DNA from: Bacillota bacterium
GTDB taxonomy: Bacteria > Bacillota_B > Desulfitobacteriia > Desulfitobacteriales > Desulfitobacteriaceae
NCBI GenBank assembly: GCA_021779415.1
Contig: JAJYAS010000160.1
Span: 1 to 6,864 of the forward strand
DNA length: 6,864 bases
Reading direction: 5' to 3'
Below are positions 1 through 4,704 of this stretch, piece after piece. The notes under the pieces are model-generated. The model was not told where the DNA came from. It made no database searches and was given only the letters and a program-made list of their open reading frames with translations. Within the stretch, counting starts at the first letter, position 1. The number at the start of each line of letters is the position of its first letter. Made by a program: the position numbers and the translations under genes.

Positions 1-14
1 CCCTACCCGCAACA

Positions 15-449
15 TTAAGCCATCACCTCGATACTGTCTCCGACACGGACCGGTCCACCTTCTAATAACCGAATGAAGATTCCTTCTTTTGGCATAACAC
101 AATCCCCAGCCTGATAAAAAATAGCACATTTTGTATGACATTCTTTGCCGATTTGCGTTACTTCCCCGATACTGGTTTCTCCGATTTTAAGCTTTGTTCC
201 AATCGGAAGGGTAAACAATTCTAATCCTTCCGTCGTCAAGTTCTCAGCAAAGTCCCCTGGTCCAACATCCAAACCTTTATCCTGCATAGTCTTTATACTC
301 TCCATAGCCAACAAGCTGACCATTCGATGCCAATCTCCTCCATGTGCATCTCCTTCAAGACCAAAACCGACCTTTAATGTTCCCTCTCCCACATTTTTTT
401 TGCGCATTCCTTTTCGTTCACTTGTGCAAACTGCGACTATCTTTCCCAC
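15..449 (-). CDS. MOSC-domain protein (Moco-associated, stand-alone)
   Basis: This is a 144-residue protein made of a single MOSC domain, the beta-rich fold shared with the C-terminus of Moco sulfurases and with YiiM-type proteins, thought to bind Moco or carry sulfur. Visible family motifs are GDAHGG-x-W-H at residues 33-41, GDFAENLTTEG at 65-75, and the Cys/His cluster GKECHTKC at 101-108 (C104, H105, C108). Cys104 is the best candidate for the conserved sulfur-carrying cysteine. The start is a GTG at 449-447, with GAGAGG about 8 nt upstream. The length is normal for the short stand-alone MOSC family. It lies 122 bp downstream of moaC on the same strand and is probably the last gene of the Moco operon. 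No convincing terminator or separate promoter is visible in the 450-571 gap. The family assignment is firm; the biochemical role is inferred from context. Confidence 0.9.
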   Translation of the reverse strand: MGKIVAVCTSERKGMRKKNVGEGTLKVGFGLEGDAHGGDWHRMVSLLAMESIKTMQDKGLDVGPGDFAENLTTEGLELFTLPIGTKLKIGETSIGEVTQIGKECHTKCAIFYQAGDCVMPKEGIFIRLLEGGPVRVGDSIEVMA

Positions 450-571
450 ATTAAGCGCCTCTCTTTCAACATAATTTTATCATCTTACTCTCATTATCTT
501 TCTCGCAAAGAAAATTTCGCTAACAAATAAGTAAGTATCCTATTTCACGATCCTCAAACTTCGAGCCTAGA

Positions 572-1039
572 TTAACGGACGAAATGACCGCTTTTCCCCC
601 CCGATTTTTCAACGAGATAGATCTCCCCTATCGTCATTGTCTTATCAATAGCTTTACACATATCGTAAATCGTCAAGGCGGCAACACTCACTGCAGTTAA
701 GGCTTCCATCTCAACCCCAGTTTTGCCATAGACTTTTACGCTGGCTTCAATCTCTACCTCGCCGGGTTCTACAAGTTTAAACTTTAGTTTCGCCCCGGTG
801 ATGGCCAACGGATGGCACATTGGAATTAATTGCGCAGTTTGCTTTGCTGCCATAATTCCCGCGACTTGAGCTACTGCCAAAACGTCCCCTTTGGCAATTA
901 GTCCTGAGCGAATGCGTTCCATGGTTTCTGGCTTCATCGCCACTTTTCCGTGGGCAACCGCAACACGCGCTGTTTCAGCCTTGTCGCTTACATCCACCAT
1001 TCGGGCGCGTCCTTCTTGGTCAAAATGTGTTAAATCCAT
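572..1039 (-). CDS. moaC: Cyclic pyranopterin monophosphate synthase MoaC
   Basis: MoaC converts the 3',8-cyclo-GTP made by MoaA into cyclic pyranopterin monophosphate, completing the first stage of molybdenum cofactor synthesis in the cytoplasm. The 155-residue length is typical. Visible motifs are IAKGDVL around K50, MCHPL at residues 74-78 (His76), [11 protein letters not shown] at 104-114, and YDMCKA at 125-130 (Asp126, Lys129). These match the Lys, His, Asp and Lys catalytic residues of the E. coli enzyme (K51, H77, D128, K131), with the spacing between Asp and Lys conserved. The ATG at 1039-1037 lies only 3 bp after the moaA stop. Its Shine-Dalgarno GGAGGG sits inside the last two glycine codons of moaA, so translation of the two genes is probably coupled. 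It belongs to the riboswitch-controlled moaA operon. Confidence 0.97.
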   Translation of the reverse strand: MDLTHFDQEGRARMVDVSDKAETARVAVAHGKVAMKPETMERIRSGLIAKGDVLAVAQVAGIMAAKQTAQLIPMCHPLAITGAKLKFKLVEPGEVEIEASVKVYGKTGVEMEALTAVSVAALTIYDMCKAIDKTMTIGEIYLVEKSGGKSGHFVR

Positions 1040-1042
1040 TCC

Positions 1043-2014
1043 TTACCCTCCGATCTGAGACATCACGCGTTTATCTTGCCATGCTTCATCATTCATATGA
1101 TGTTGTGCGGGTTTGCGCCAAACTGCCTGTGCTAATAGTTCTAAGACGTCCTTATCCGAGCTCCCATTTCGCAAAGCCTCACGTAAATCCACCTCATGTT
1201 TACTGTGCAAACAGGCTCTAAGTTTCCCGTCCGCTGTTAGGCGTACCCGATTGCACGTATTACAAAAATGTCGACTTAGTGCGCTTATAAAGCCAATGCT
1301 TCCTTTAAATCCGCTTGGCCGGAAATATTCAGCAGGTCCACCGCCGGGGATTTCTTGAGTTGGTATATAGTCGTTGATTCCTAAAAGTTCTTTCATCTCT
1401 TTAATTGAAACAAAGTCAGTCCGATGCTCTGAGCTAATTCCAATCGGCATAAGCTCGATAAAACGGACATGAAGTGGATATTGCTTTGCCAAGGTCAAGA
1501 AACTAGGGAGTTCTTCCGAATTAAACCCACGAACAACCACTACATTGATCTTGACAGGCTTCAAGCCAGCCTCAAGTGAACGAAAGATCCCTTGAATCAC
1601 ACGCGAAACATCCCCGCCTCGGGTTATATCATGAAAACGGTCGGGATCCATGGTGTCCAAACTGATGTTAACTCGCTGCACACCTGCGGCTTTTAAATCG
1701 AAAGCCATTTCCGGGAGTAACATTCCATTCGTAGTAATCATAAGATCGTCAACCCCCGGAAGTTGCGCAGCCTCACTCAGAAATCCTAAAGTATCTTTTC
1801 GAACTAGGGGTTCTCCTCCTGTAATTCGAAAACGATGAAACCCTAGTTGAGTGCTTAACTTCATAAGGCGAAGTATCTCTTCAAAGGAAAGAATAGAGTC
1901 ATGTGGCATCCACTGGACTCCCTCTGCGGGCATACAATACCTACAGCGGAGATTACAACGATCCGTTACTGAAATTCTGAGGTAGTCGATCTGTCTTTGA
2001 AATTGGTCCTGCAT
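1043..2014 (-). CDS. moaA: GTP 3',8-cyclase MoaA (radical SAM)
   Basis: MoaA is the radical SAM enzyme that cyclises GTP to 3',8-cyclo-GTP, the first committed step of Moco synthesis. With a start at 2014 the protein has 323 residues. The N-terminal cluster motif CNLRCRYC has Cys20, Cys24 and Cys27. The TGGEPL motif is at residues 65-70 and FIELMPIG at 185-192. The C-terminal substrate-side cluster motif CNTCNR has Cys251 and Cys254, with the third ligand Cys268. The protein ends in the family's conserved Gly-Gly tail. The frame is open upstream to an ATG at 2038. However, the ATG at 2014 is preceded by AGAGGCGG at good spacing and gives the usual N-terminus just before DYLRISVTDRC, so I prefer it. 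It is the first gene of the moaA-moaC-MOSC operon, behind a Moco-type riboswitch and terminator at 2052-2205. Confidence 0.97.
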   Translation of the reverse strand: MQDQFQRQIDYLRISVTDRCNLRCRYCMPAEGVQWMPHDSILSFEEILRLMKLSTQLGFHRFRITGGEPLVRKDTLGFLSEAAQLPGVDDLMITTNGMLLPEMAFDLKAAGVQRVNISLDTMDPDRFHDITRGGDVSRVIQGIFRSLEAGLKPVKINVVVVRGFNSEELPSFLTLAKQYPLHVRFIELMPIGISSEHRTDFVSIKEMKELLGINDYIPTQEIPGGGPAEYFRPSGFKGSIGFISALSRHFCNTCNRVRLTADGKLRACLHSKHEVDLREALRNGSSDKDVLELLAQAVWRKPAQHHMNDEAWQDKRVMSQIGG

Positions 2015-2051
2015 AGTTCCGCCTCTTTTCAAGATCAAATTTTAGGCAAAT

Positions 2052-2082
2052 AAAAAAACCCGCGGTCTGTAAACAACCGGGG
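2052..2082 (-). terminator. Intrinsic terminator in the moaA leader
   Basis: Read on the minus strand, CCCCGGT pairs with ACCGCGGG (seven pairs with one bulged C) around a loop of about nine bases. It is followed directly by a run of seven T. It lies between the aptamer-like leader and the moaA ribosome binding site, where a riboswitch terminator should be. Part of its loop and 3' arm (ACAGAC, 2070-2065) can instead pair with GTCTGT at 2106-2101, which would be an antiterminator. Confidence 0.75.
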
Positions 2083-2100
2083 AATTAATTCCACCTGCCG

Positions 2101-2205
2101 ACAGACTCCTTTCCAATAGGAGATATTACAGTTTCCCATAATACCCGAGTGTCTTAAAGACACTAGTCTGGTCCCCATAGCTTATGCTTTAGGAGATCCA
2201 GCTTC
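2101..2205 (-). promoter_or_regulatory. Moco riboswitch aptamer (probable) upstream of moaA
   Basis: The minus-strand leader of moaA folds into several clear hairpins. The first, at 2201-2168, has a CTGG/CCAG base and TCTCC/GGGGA helix capped by CCTAAA and TATGG segments, which match the 11-nt GAAA-tetraloop receptor (CCUAAG/UAUGG) with one G-to-A change. The second is AGTGTC/GACACT at 2164-2148. The third, at 2145-2122, is a roughly 10-bp hairpin closed by a GAAA tetraloop (2135-2132). A fourth is a short CTCCT/AGGAG hairpin near 2123-2107. A GNRA loop with a matching receptor is a known hallmark of the Moco riboswitch class, and the downstream genes make Moco. With the terminator at 2052-2082 this suggests an OFF switch: bound cofactor leads to termination. 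I identified the class by motif and context, not by a covariance search. The closing helix is not fully resolved, so the 5' boundary is approximate. No strong promoter was found in 2206-2319. Confidence 0.75.
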
Positions 2206-2319
2206 AGAGCGATGACGATTCAATTCAATTTAATCTCTACGAAGACTATAATTCGCGGTCGAATAGAAATTCCCTTTATTTTCACTCAAATACATTTTGC
2301 CTTTAAATCCAAAAAATGA

Positions 2320-2348
2320 TTCAGGTTTCTCTGAAAATATTGTAAACT
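2320..2348 (+). promoter_or_regulatory. Candidate fdhD promoter
   Basis: TTCAGG (2320-2325) and TAAACT (2343-2348) are separated by 17 bp and lie about 30 bp upstream of the fdhD start. The -35 match is poor (three of six) and the -10 match moderate (four of six). It is proposed mainly for position and spacing. Confidence 0.35.
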
Positions 2349-2379
2349 AGGAAATAGGAAAAGTTCTGAGGAGGTTCAT

Positions 2380-3165
2380 ATGCCAAACGACACGGTTACC
2401 CATTCTATTCTTAAAGCAAAGGGTCCACTGCTCGCATGGGAGGAAGATACTGTAGTTCAAGAAGTTCCCTTAACCATTCATTACAACCGTGAAGAAATCG
2501 CGACGCTTTTGTGCTCCCCATCTCAGACTGAAGAGCTCGTCTACGGTTTTTTACTCAATGAAGGGTTTATCCGTTTCCCAGAGGACGTGTATGAAATCCG
2601 TCATGATCCCCTAGATCACTTAGTTTGGGTCGAAGGCAAACCCTGTCTCTTGCAGAAAGAGCTCATGAGTAAACGCTTTGTTTCCGCTTGTTGTGGTAAA
2701 AGCAGAGCATCCTTTTGTTTCGCCAATGATGTCCTTATGGTTAAGCCGCTCACGTCAACTCATAGTATTCCACTCCAAGAAGCCTATGCCTATGGTGATT
2801 TTTTACAATCCCATCTGCCGCTCTTTCAGTCAACTGGAGGCGTACACAGTGGAGGAGTTGGGTATGAAGGTGAAGTACTTCTCACGAGTTATGATATTGG
2901 CAGGCACAATGTTTTTGATAAACTTAGCGGCAGCGCCTTTCATTCAGGGTTATCTTTGGAAAACCATGTGATCTTTTTTAGTGGCCGGGTTTCCTCCGAG
3001 ATCCTTCTCAAGGTTGCCAAAATGAAGGTTCCGATTCTCATTGCTCGAGGGGCACCAACAGATCTTGCCCTTTCTCAGGCAGCCGCTTTGAACATCACCG
3101 TTGTGGGATTTGCGCGGGAGCAACGCCTTAATATCTATACCTGCGCGGAGCGAATTATCGTCTGA
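2380..3165 (+). CDS. fdhD: Formate dehydrogenase accessory sulfurtransferase FdhD
   Basis: FdhD passes sulfur from a cysteine desulfurase (IscS/NifS type) to the bis-MGD cofactor of formate dehydrogenase, without which the enzyme is inactive. The protein has 261 residues, a normal length. Recognisable motifs are CSPSQTEELVYGFLLNEGFI at 45-64, STGGVHSG at 151-158, DIGRHN at 172-177, SGRVSSE at 201-207 and RGAPT at 223-227. The sulfur-handling cysteines lie in SACCGKSR at 102-109. Here Cys104 and Cys105 are adjacent, whereas the E. coli protein has a CxxC pair. The ATG start has GAGGAGG (2368-2374) five bases upstream. The gene stands alone on its strand, divergent from the moaA operon and convergent with mobA, with the two coding regions overlapping by 11 bp. 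Its presence implies that a Moco-dependent formate dehydrogenase is encoded elsewhere. Confidence 0.96.
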   Translation: MPNDTVTHSILKAKGPLLAWEEDTVVQEVPLTIHYNREEIATLLCSPSQTEELVYGFLLNEGFIRFPEDVYEIRHDPLDHLVWVEGKPCLLQKELMSKRFVSACCGKSRASFCFANDVLMVKPLTSTHSIPLQEAYAYGDFLQSHLPLFQSTGGVHSGGVGYEGEVLLTSYDIGRHNVFDKLSGSAFHSGLSLENHVIFFSGRVSSEILLKVAKMKVPILIARGAPTDLALSQAAALNITVVGFAREQRLNIYTCAERIIV

Positions 3166-3814
3166 GGATTGCTGTCCACTCTTGAGGCGTATTCACATTG
3201 CAGAAGCTGTTACTCAAGTCAGCAAAATCCTGAAGCTCTGTTTCTTCCACATAACGAACGGAACAAGATGGATAGAAATCTATAATTTTGAGGCGACCTG
3301 CCTCAAGATTAGTTCTAATTGAAGGAAGGCACCGCCTATGGTAAAAGGCGTGTAACGGATGGAGGCCAGAATCTAGGCGCGGAACGACAACATCGTACTC
3401 CGGAATCCAACTCGCCAGGAAACGGATAAGTTCTCCTTGCAAAAACGGCATGTCACAGGCGACAAAGAAAACAGCATCATAAGTCGCCGCTTTTAACCCT
3501 TGGTAAAGTCCTTCTAATGGACCACAATCAAGACGTTCGTCTTGAATGACAGGAACCTCATAGTGGGTATACAGTTCAGGTTTGTTGCTACTAATCAAAA
3601 CTTCCATAAATACAGCTTGCAAGACCTCTAAACTTCGTTCTACTAAGGGCCGGCCTTCCAGTTCAAGGAAGGCCTTATTCTTTTTCATCCGTGAGCTTTT
3701 GCCGCCTGCTAGCAAAACACCAGTCGCGTTTAACTTTGGAAGTTGTTTGCTAGAATCTTGTTGCAGACTAATAATTTTGAAAGACCTCCTCGTATTCCCC
3801 AGAAGAGAAGCCAA
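3155..3814 (-). CDS. mobA: Molybdenum cofactor guanylyltransferase MobA
   Basis: MobA transfers GMP from GTP to Mo-molybdopterin, giving the MGD cofactor used by formate dehydrogenases, nitrate reductases and other DMSO-reductase-family enzymes. Counting from the TTG at 3814 the protein is 219 residues. The nucleotide-binding motif LLAGGKSSRM is at 34-43, followed by K46 and K48. Further motifs are GPLEGL at 98-103, CDMPF at 120-124 (metal-binding Asp), HPLHAFYHRRC around 152-162, and the family's NVNTPQEW ending at 206-213. The start is uncertain. The TTG has only a weak ribosome binding site and would make a long 47-bp overlap with the upstream gene. A consensus AGGAGG lies at about 3790-3785, nine bases before an in-frame ATT (3775-3773), which would give a roughly 206-residue protein closer to family length. 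It is co-directional with, and probably translationally coupled to, the selenocysteine glutaredoxin-like gene. The 3' end overlaps fdhD. Confidence 0.93.
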   Translation of the reverse strand: MASLLGNTRRSFKIISLQQDSSKQLPKLNATGVLLAGGKSSRMKKNKAFLELEGRPLVERSLEVLQAVFMEVLISSNKPELYTHYEVPVIQDERLDCGPLEGLYQGLKAATYDAVFFVACDMPFLQGELIRFLASWIPEYDVVVPRLDSGLHPLHAFYHRRCLPSIRTNLEAGRLKIIDFYPSCSVRYVEETELQDFADLSNSFCNVNTPQEWTAILRR

Positions 3815-4007
3815 TCAGCACCCGTTCTCCCACACACGTTACGGGTACAGAAAGCGCATCAGTCACTTCTTTCATTTCTTTTCTGTATTTAGGAAAAATA
3901 ATATTTCGTTCTGTAAACTTAATTCCTTTACCCGAAAGGAACCGCTTGGCGTGCACACAGTGAGGTCAAAGGGGTACAGTGTACATAATCACTTCTTGTT
4001 GTTTCAT
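3768..4007 (-). CDS. Glutaredoxin-like selenoprotein (UGA = Sec14, U-P-H-C motif)
   Basis: This is a 79-residue thioredoxin-fold redox protein, probably reducing disulfides or similar bonds in the cytoplasm. The frame begins at ATG 4007-4005, with AAGGAG (4022-4017) nine bases upstream. It reads MKQQEVIMYTVPL, then an in-frame TGA at 3968-3966, then PHCVHAKRFL onward to a TAG at 3770-3768. Without recoding, only a 62-codon fragment from an internal GTG (3956) is visible, and it lacks the first beta strand and the active site. The TGA sits exactly at the first redox cysteine, giving U14-P-H-C17, directly after a typical YTVP first strand. SVPVTCVGERVLIGF at 53-67 holds the cis-proline (P55) of the fold and resembles NrdH/YruB-type glutaredoxins. 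A SECIS-like hairpin follows the TGA. The gene overlaps the start of mobA. A nonsense mutation or sequencing error at a Cys codon is the alternative, made less likely by the exact position and the hairpin. Substrate unknown. Confidence 0.85.
3921..3968 (-). promoter_or_regulatory. Candidate bacterial SECIS element
   Basis: Downstream of the in-frame TGA (3968-3966), the minus strand has a perfect 7-bp stem TTCCTTT (3941-3935) and AAAGGAA (3929-3923), which can be lengthened by two G-U pairs. The five-base apical loop is CGGGT. Thirty-one bases separate the TGA from the loop, and the second loop base is G. Both fit the published bacterial SECIS pattern: loop roughly 16-37 nt after UGA, and a G among the first two loop bases. 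The SelB-UGA assignment is inferred from structure, as no experiment or covariance search was possible. Confidence 0.7.
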
Positions 4008-4026
4008 AACTTTTCACTCCTTACAC

Positions 4027-4055
4027 AATCTAATTCTATATAGAATTGTAATCAA
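4027..4055 (-). promoter_or_regulatory. Candidate promoter of the selenoprotein-mobA operon
   Basis: On the minus strand TTGATT (4055-4050) and TAGATT (4032-4027) are 17 bp apart, each matching four of six consensus bases. One caution is that transcription would start near 4021, so the AAGGAG ribosome binding site would lie at the very 5' end of the message. The spacer holds a 16-bp perfect palindrome. Confidence 0.4.
4032..4047. promoter_or_regulatory. 16-bp perfect palindrome, candidate operator
   Basis: AATTCTATATAGAATT is identical to its reverse complement over all 16 bases. It fills the spacer between the candidate -35 and -10 boxes of the selenoprotein-mobA operon, a classic place for a repressor. 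I cannot assign it to a regulator. It lacks the TTGAT/ATCAA half-sites of FNR and the TTGTGA/TCACAA half-sites of Rex. Confidence 0.5.
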
Positions 4056-4178
4056 CTATTCTGCCTTCTACCCTCAAATGTATCACATCAAACTTTAACT
4101 GTCACGCGAGAAAAACCTTACATCATAGATAAGTTGATTCCTTGTGTAAGGGTAATTTTTACATCCTGTATTCACATA

Positions 4179-4208
4179 TTTACACCTATATCCTTTTAGT
4201 TATATAAT
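4179..4208 (+). promoter_or_regulatory. Promoter of the thiSGHF operon
   Basis: TTTACA (4179-4184, five of six consensus bases) and a perfect TATAAT (4203-4208) are separated by 18 bp. They lie about 60 bp upstream of the TPP aptamer, so transcription would begin near 4215 and include the riboswitch. This is the best promoter sequence in the window. Confidence 0.75.
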
Positions 4209-4267
4209 GAAAATAGTTGTATACACTACTAAGGCAAGTAATGCTACTCAACTTAATACGTCTTTTT

Positions 4268-4350
4268 GCTAGGGGTGCCCCTCGGGGCTGAGATGAGGAA
4301 ACTCTATCCCTTTGAACCTGATCTGGTTAATACCAGCGGAGGGAAGCTAA
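4268..4350 (+). promoter_or_regulatory. TPP riboswitch (THI element)
   Basis: The conserved THI-box blocks are all present in order: AGGGGTGCC at 4271-4279, GGCTGAGATG at 4286-4295, the CCCTTTGAACCTGATCTGG block at 4308-4326, and TAATACCAGCGGAGGGAAGC at 4328-4347. These form the pyrimidine-sensing and pyrophosphate-sensing arms of the thiamine pyrophosphate aptamer. It precedes thiazole-synthesis genes and an intrinsic terminator, so TPP binding should stop transcription before thiS. The sequence conservation makes this identification essentially certain. Which segment serves as the antiterminator is not obvious. Confidence 0.98.
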
Positions 4351-4353
4351 TCG

Positions 4354-4377
4354 TTATACTTATTTATAGAAGTATAA
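4354..4377 (+). other. Hairpin between TPP aptamer and terminator
   Basis: TTATACTT (4354-4361) and AAGTATAA (4370-4377) form a perfect 8-bp AT-rich stem around an eight-base loop. It abuts the terminator stem, sharing only base 4377. It may be part of the riboswitch expression platform, but I see no clear pairing by which it would block the terminator. Confidence 0.45.
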
Positions 4378-4410
4378 GTGAGAACTGCTTACCGCGGTTC
4401 TCACTTTTTT
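4377..4410 (+). terminator. Intrinsic terminator of the TPP riboswitch
   Basis: AGTGAGAACTGC (4377-4388) pairs with GCGGTTCTCACT (4394-4405), a 12-bp stem with one T-G wobble and a five-base TTACC loop. It is followed by a run of T to 4410. It lies downstream of the aptamer and about 90 bp before thiS, so it should act as the switchable attenuator rather than as the end of an operon. Confidence 0.93.
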
Positions 4411-4499
4411 ATAGTTCTATACCCTCACTGGTGCCATGACAGTAAAACGGGAATCCTTAACAAACACGTTTGAAGAATGGGTGAAAGGAGGACATTCCA

Positions 4500-4700
4500 T
4501 TGCCGATTGTTGTAAACGGGGAAACGCTGGAAATTCCCTCAAAATGTACTGTATTCCAGTTGCTCGAAGACAAAATAGTAACCCTCAAAGCGGCGGTTGT
4601 AGAGCTCAATGGGAAAATTCTAAAGCAAGAACATTGGCAAAGTACTCTTTTGCAGGCTGACGACCGTTTGGAAATCTTAATTTTTATGGGAGGTGGCTGA
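4500..4700 (+). CDS. thiS: Thiamine sulfur-carrier protein ThiS
   Basis: ThiS is a small ubiquitin-like protein. Its C-terminal glycine is adenylylated by a ThiF-type enzyme and converted to a thiocarboxylate, which supplies the sulfur of the thiazole ring to ThiG. The 66-residue product starts with the usual beta strand and VNG turn ([12 protein letters not shown]) and ends in FMGGG, giving the required terminal Gly-Gly. The start is a TTG at 4500, with AAAGGAGG at 4484-4491 eight bases upstream. A competing frame starting with ATG at 4438 overlaps it but shows no family similarity. It is the first gene of the TPP-controlled operon. Four bases separate its stop from the preferred thiG start. 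Confidence 0.95.
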   Translation: MPIVVNGETLEIPSKCTVFQLLEDKIVTLKAAVVELNGKILKQEHWQSTLLQADDRLEILIFMGGG

Positions 4701-4704
4701 TACC

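Noticed and set aside
145..474. Plus-strand open frames opposite MOSC, moaC, moaA and mobA
   Set aside because: They lie antisense to well-conserved genes and have low-complexity translations without recognisable domains.
450..571. Possible terminator or promoter between moaC and the MOSC gene
   Set aside because: AT-rich sequence with partial repeats such as GCGAAA and TTTGCG, but no true inverted repeat with a T-run and no promoter pair at acceptable spacing.
2015..2038. Upstream ATG extending MoaA by eight residues
   Set aside because: The ATG at 2014 has the AGAGGCGG ribosome binding site, which would fall inside the extension. The added residues are not part of the family.
3768..3956. 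A 62-codon protein starting at GTG 3956
   Set aside because: It lacks the first beta strand and the redox centre of a glutaredoxin fold and has no ribosome binding site. It is the 3' part of the UGA-containing gene.
3768..4007. Reading the interrupted glutaredoxin-like gene as a pseudogene
   Set aside because: There is only one stop, no frameshift, and intact sequence on both sides. The stop is exactly at the catalytic Cys position and is followed by a SECIS-like hairpin.
4336..4395. Pairing of GCGG and AAGC in the TPP aptamer 3' end with CCGC and GCTT in the terminator loop as an antiterminator
   Set aside because: The complementarity is real, but it touches only the top of the terminator stem, so the lower nine base pairs would still form.
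4438..4660. A 74-codon ATG frame upstream of and overlapping thiS
   Set aside because: It overlaps the clear thiS gene in another frame, its start lies just after the riboswitch terminator without a good ribosome binding site, and the translation shows no family resemblance.
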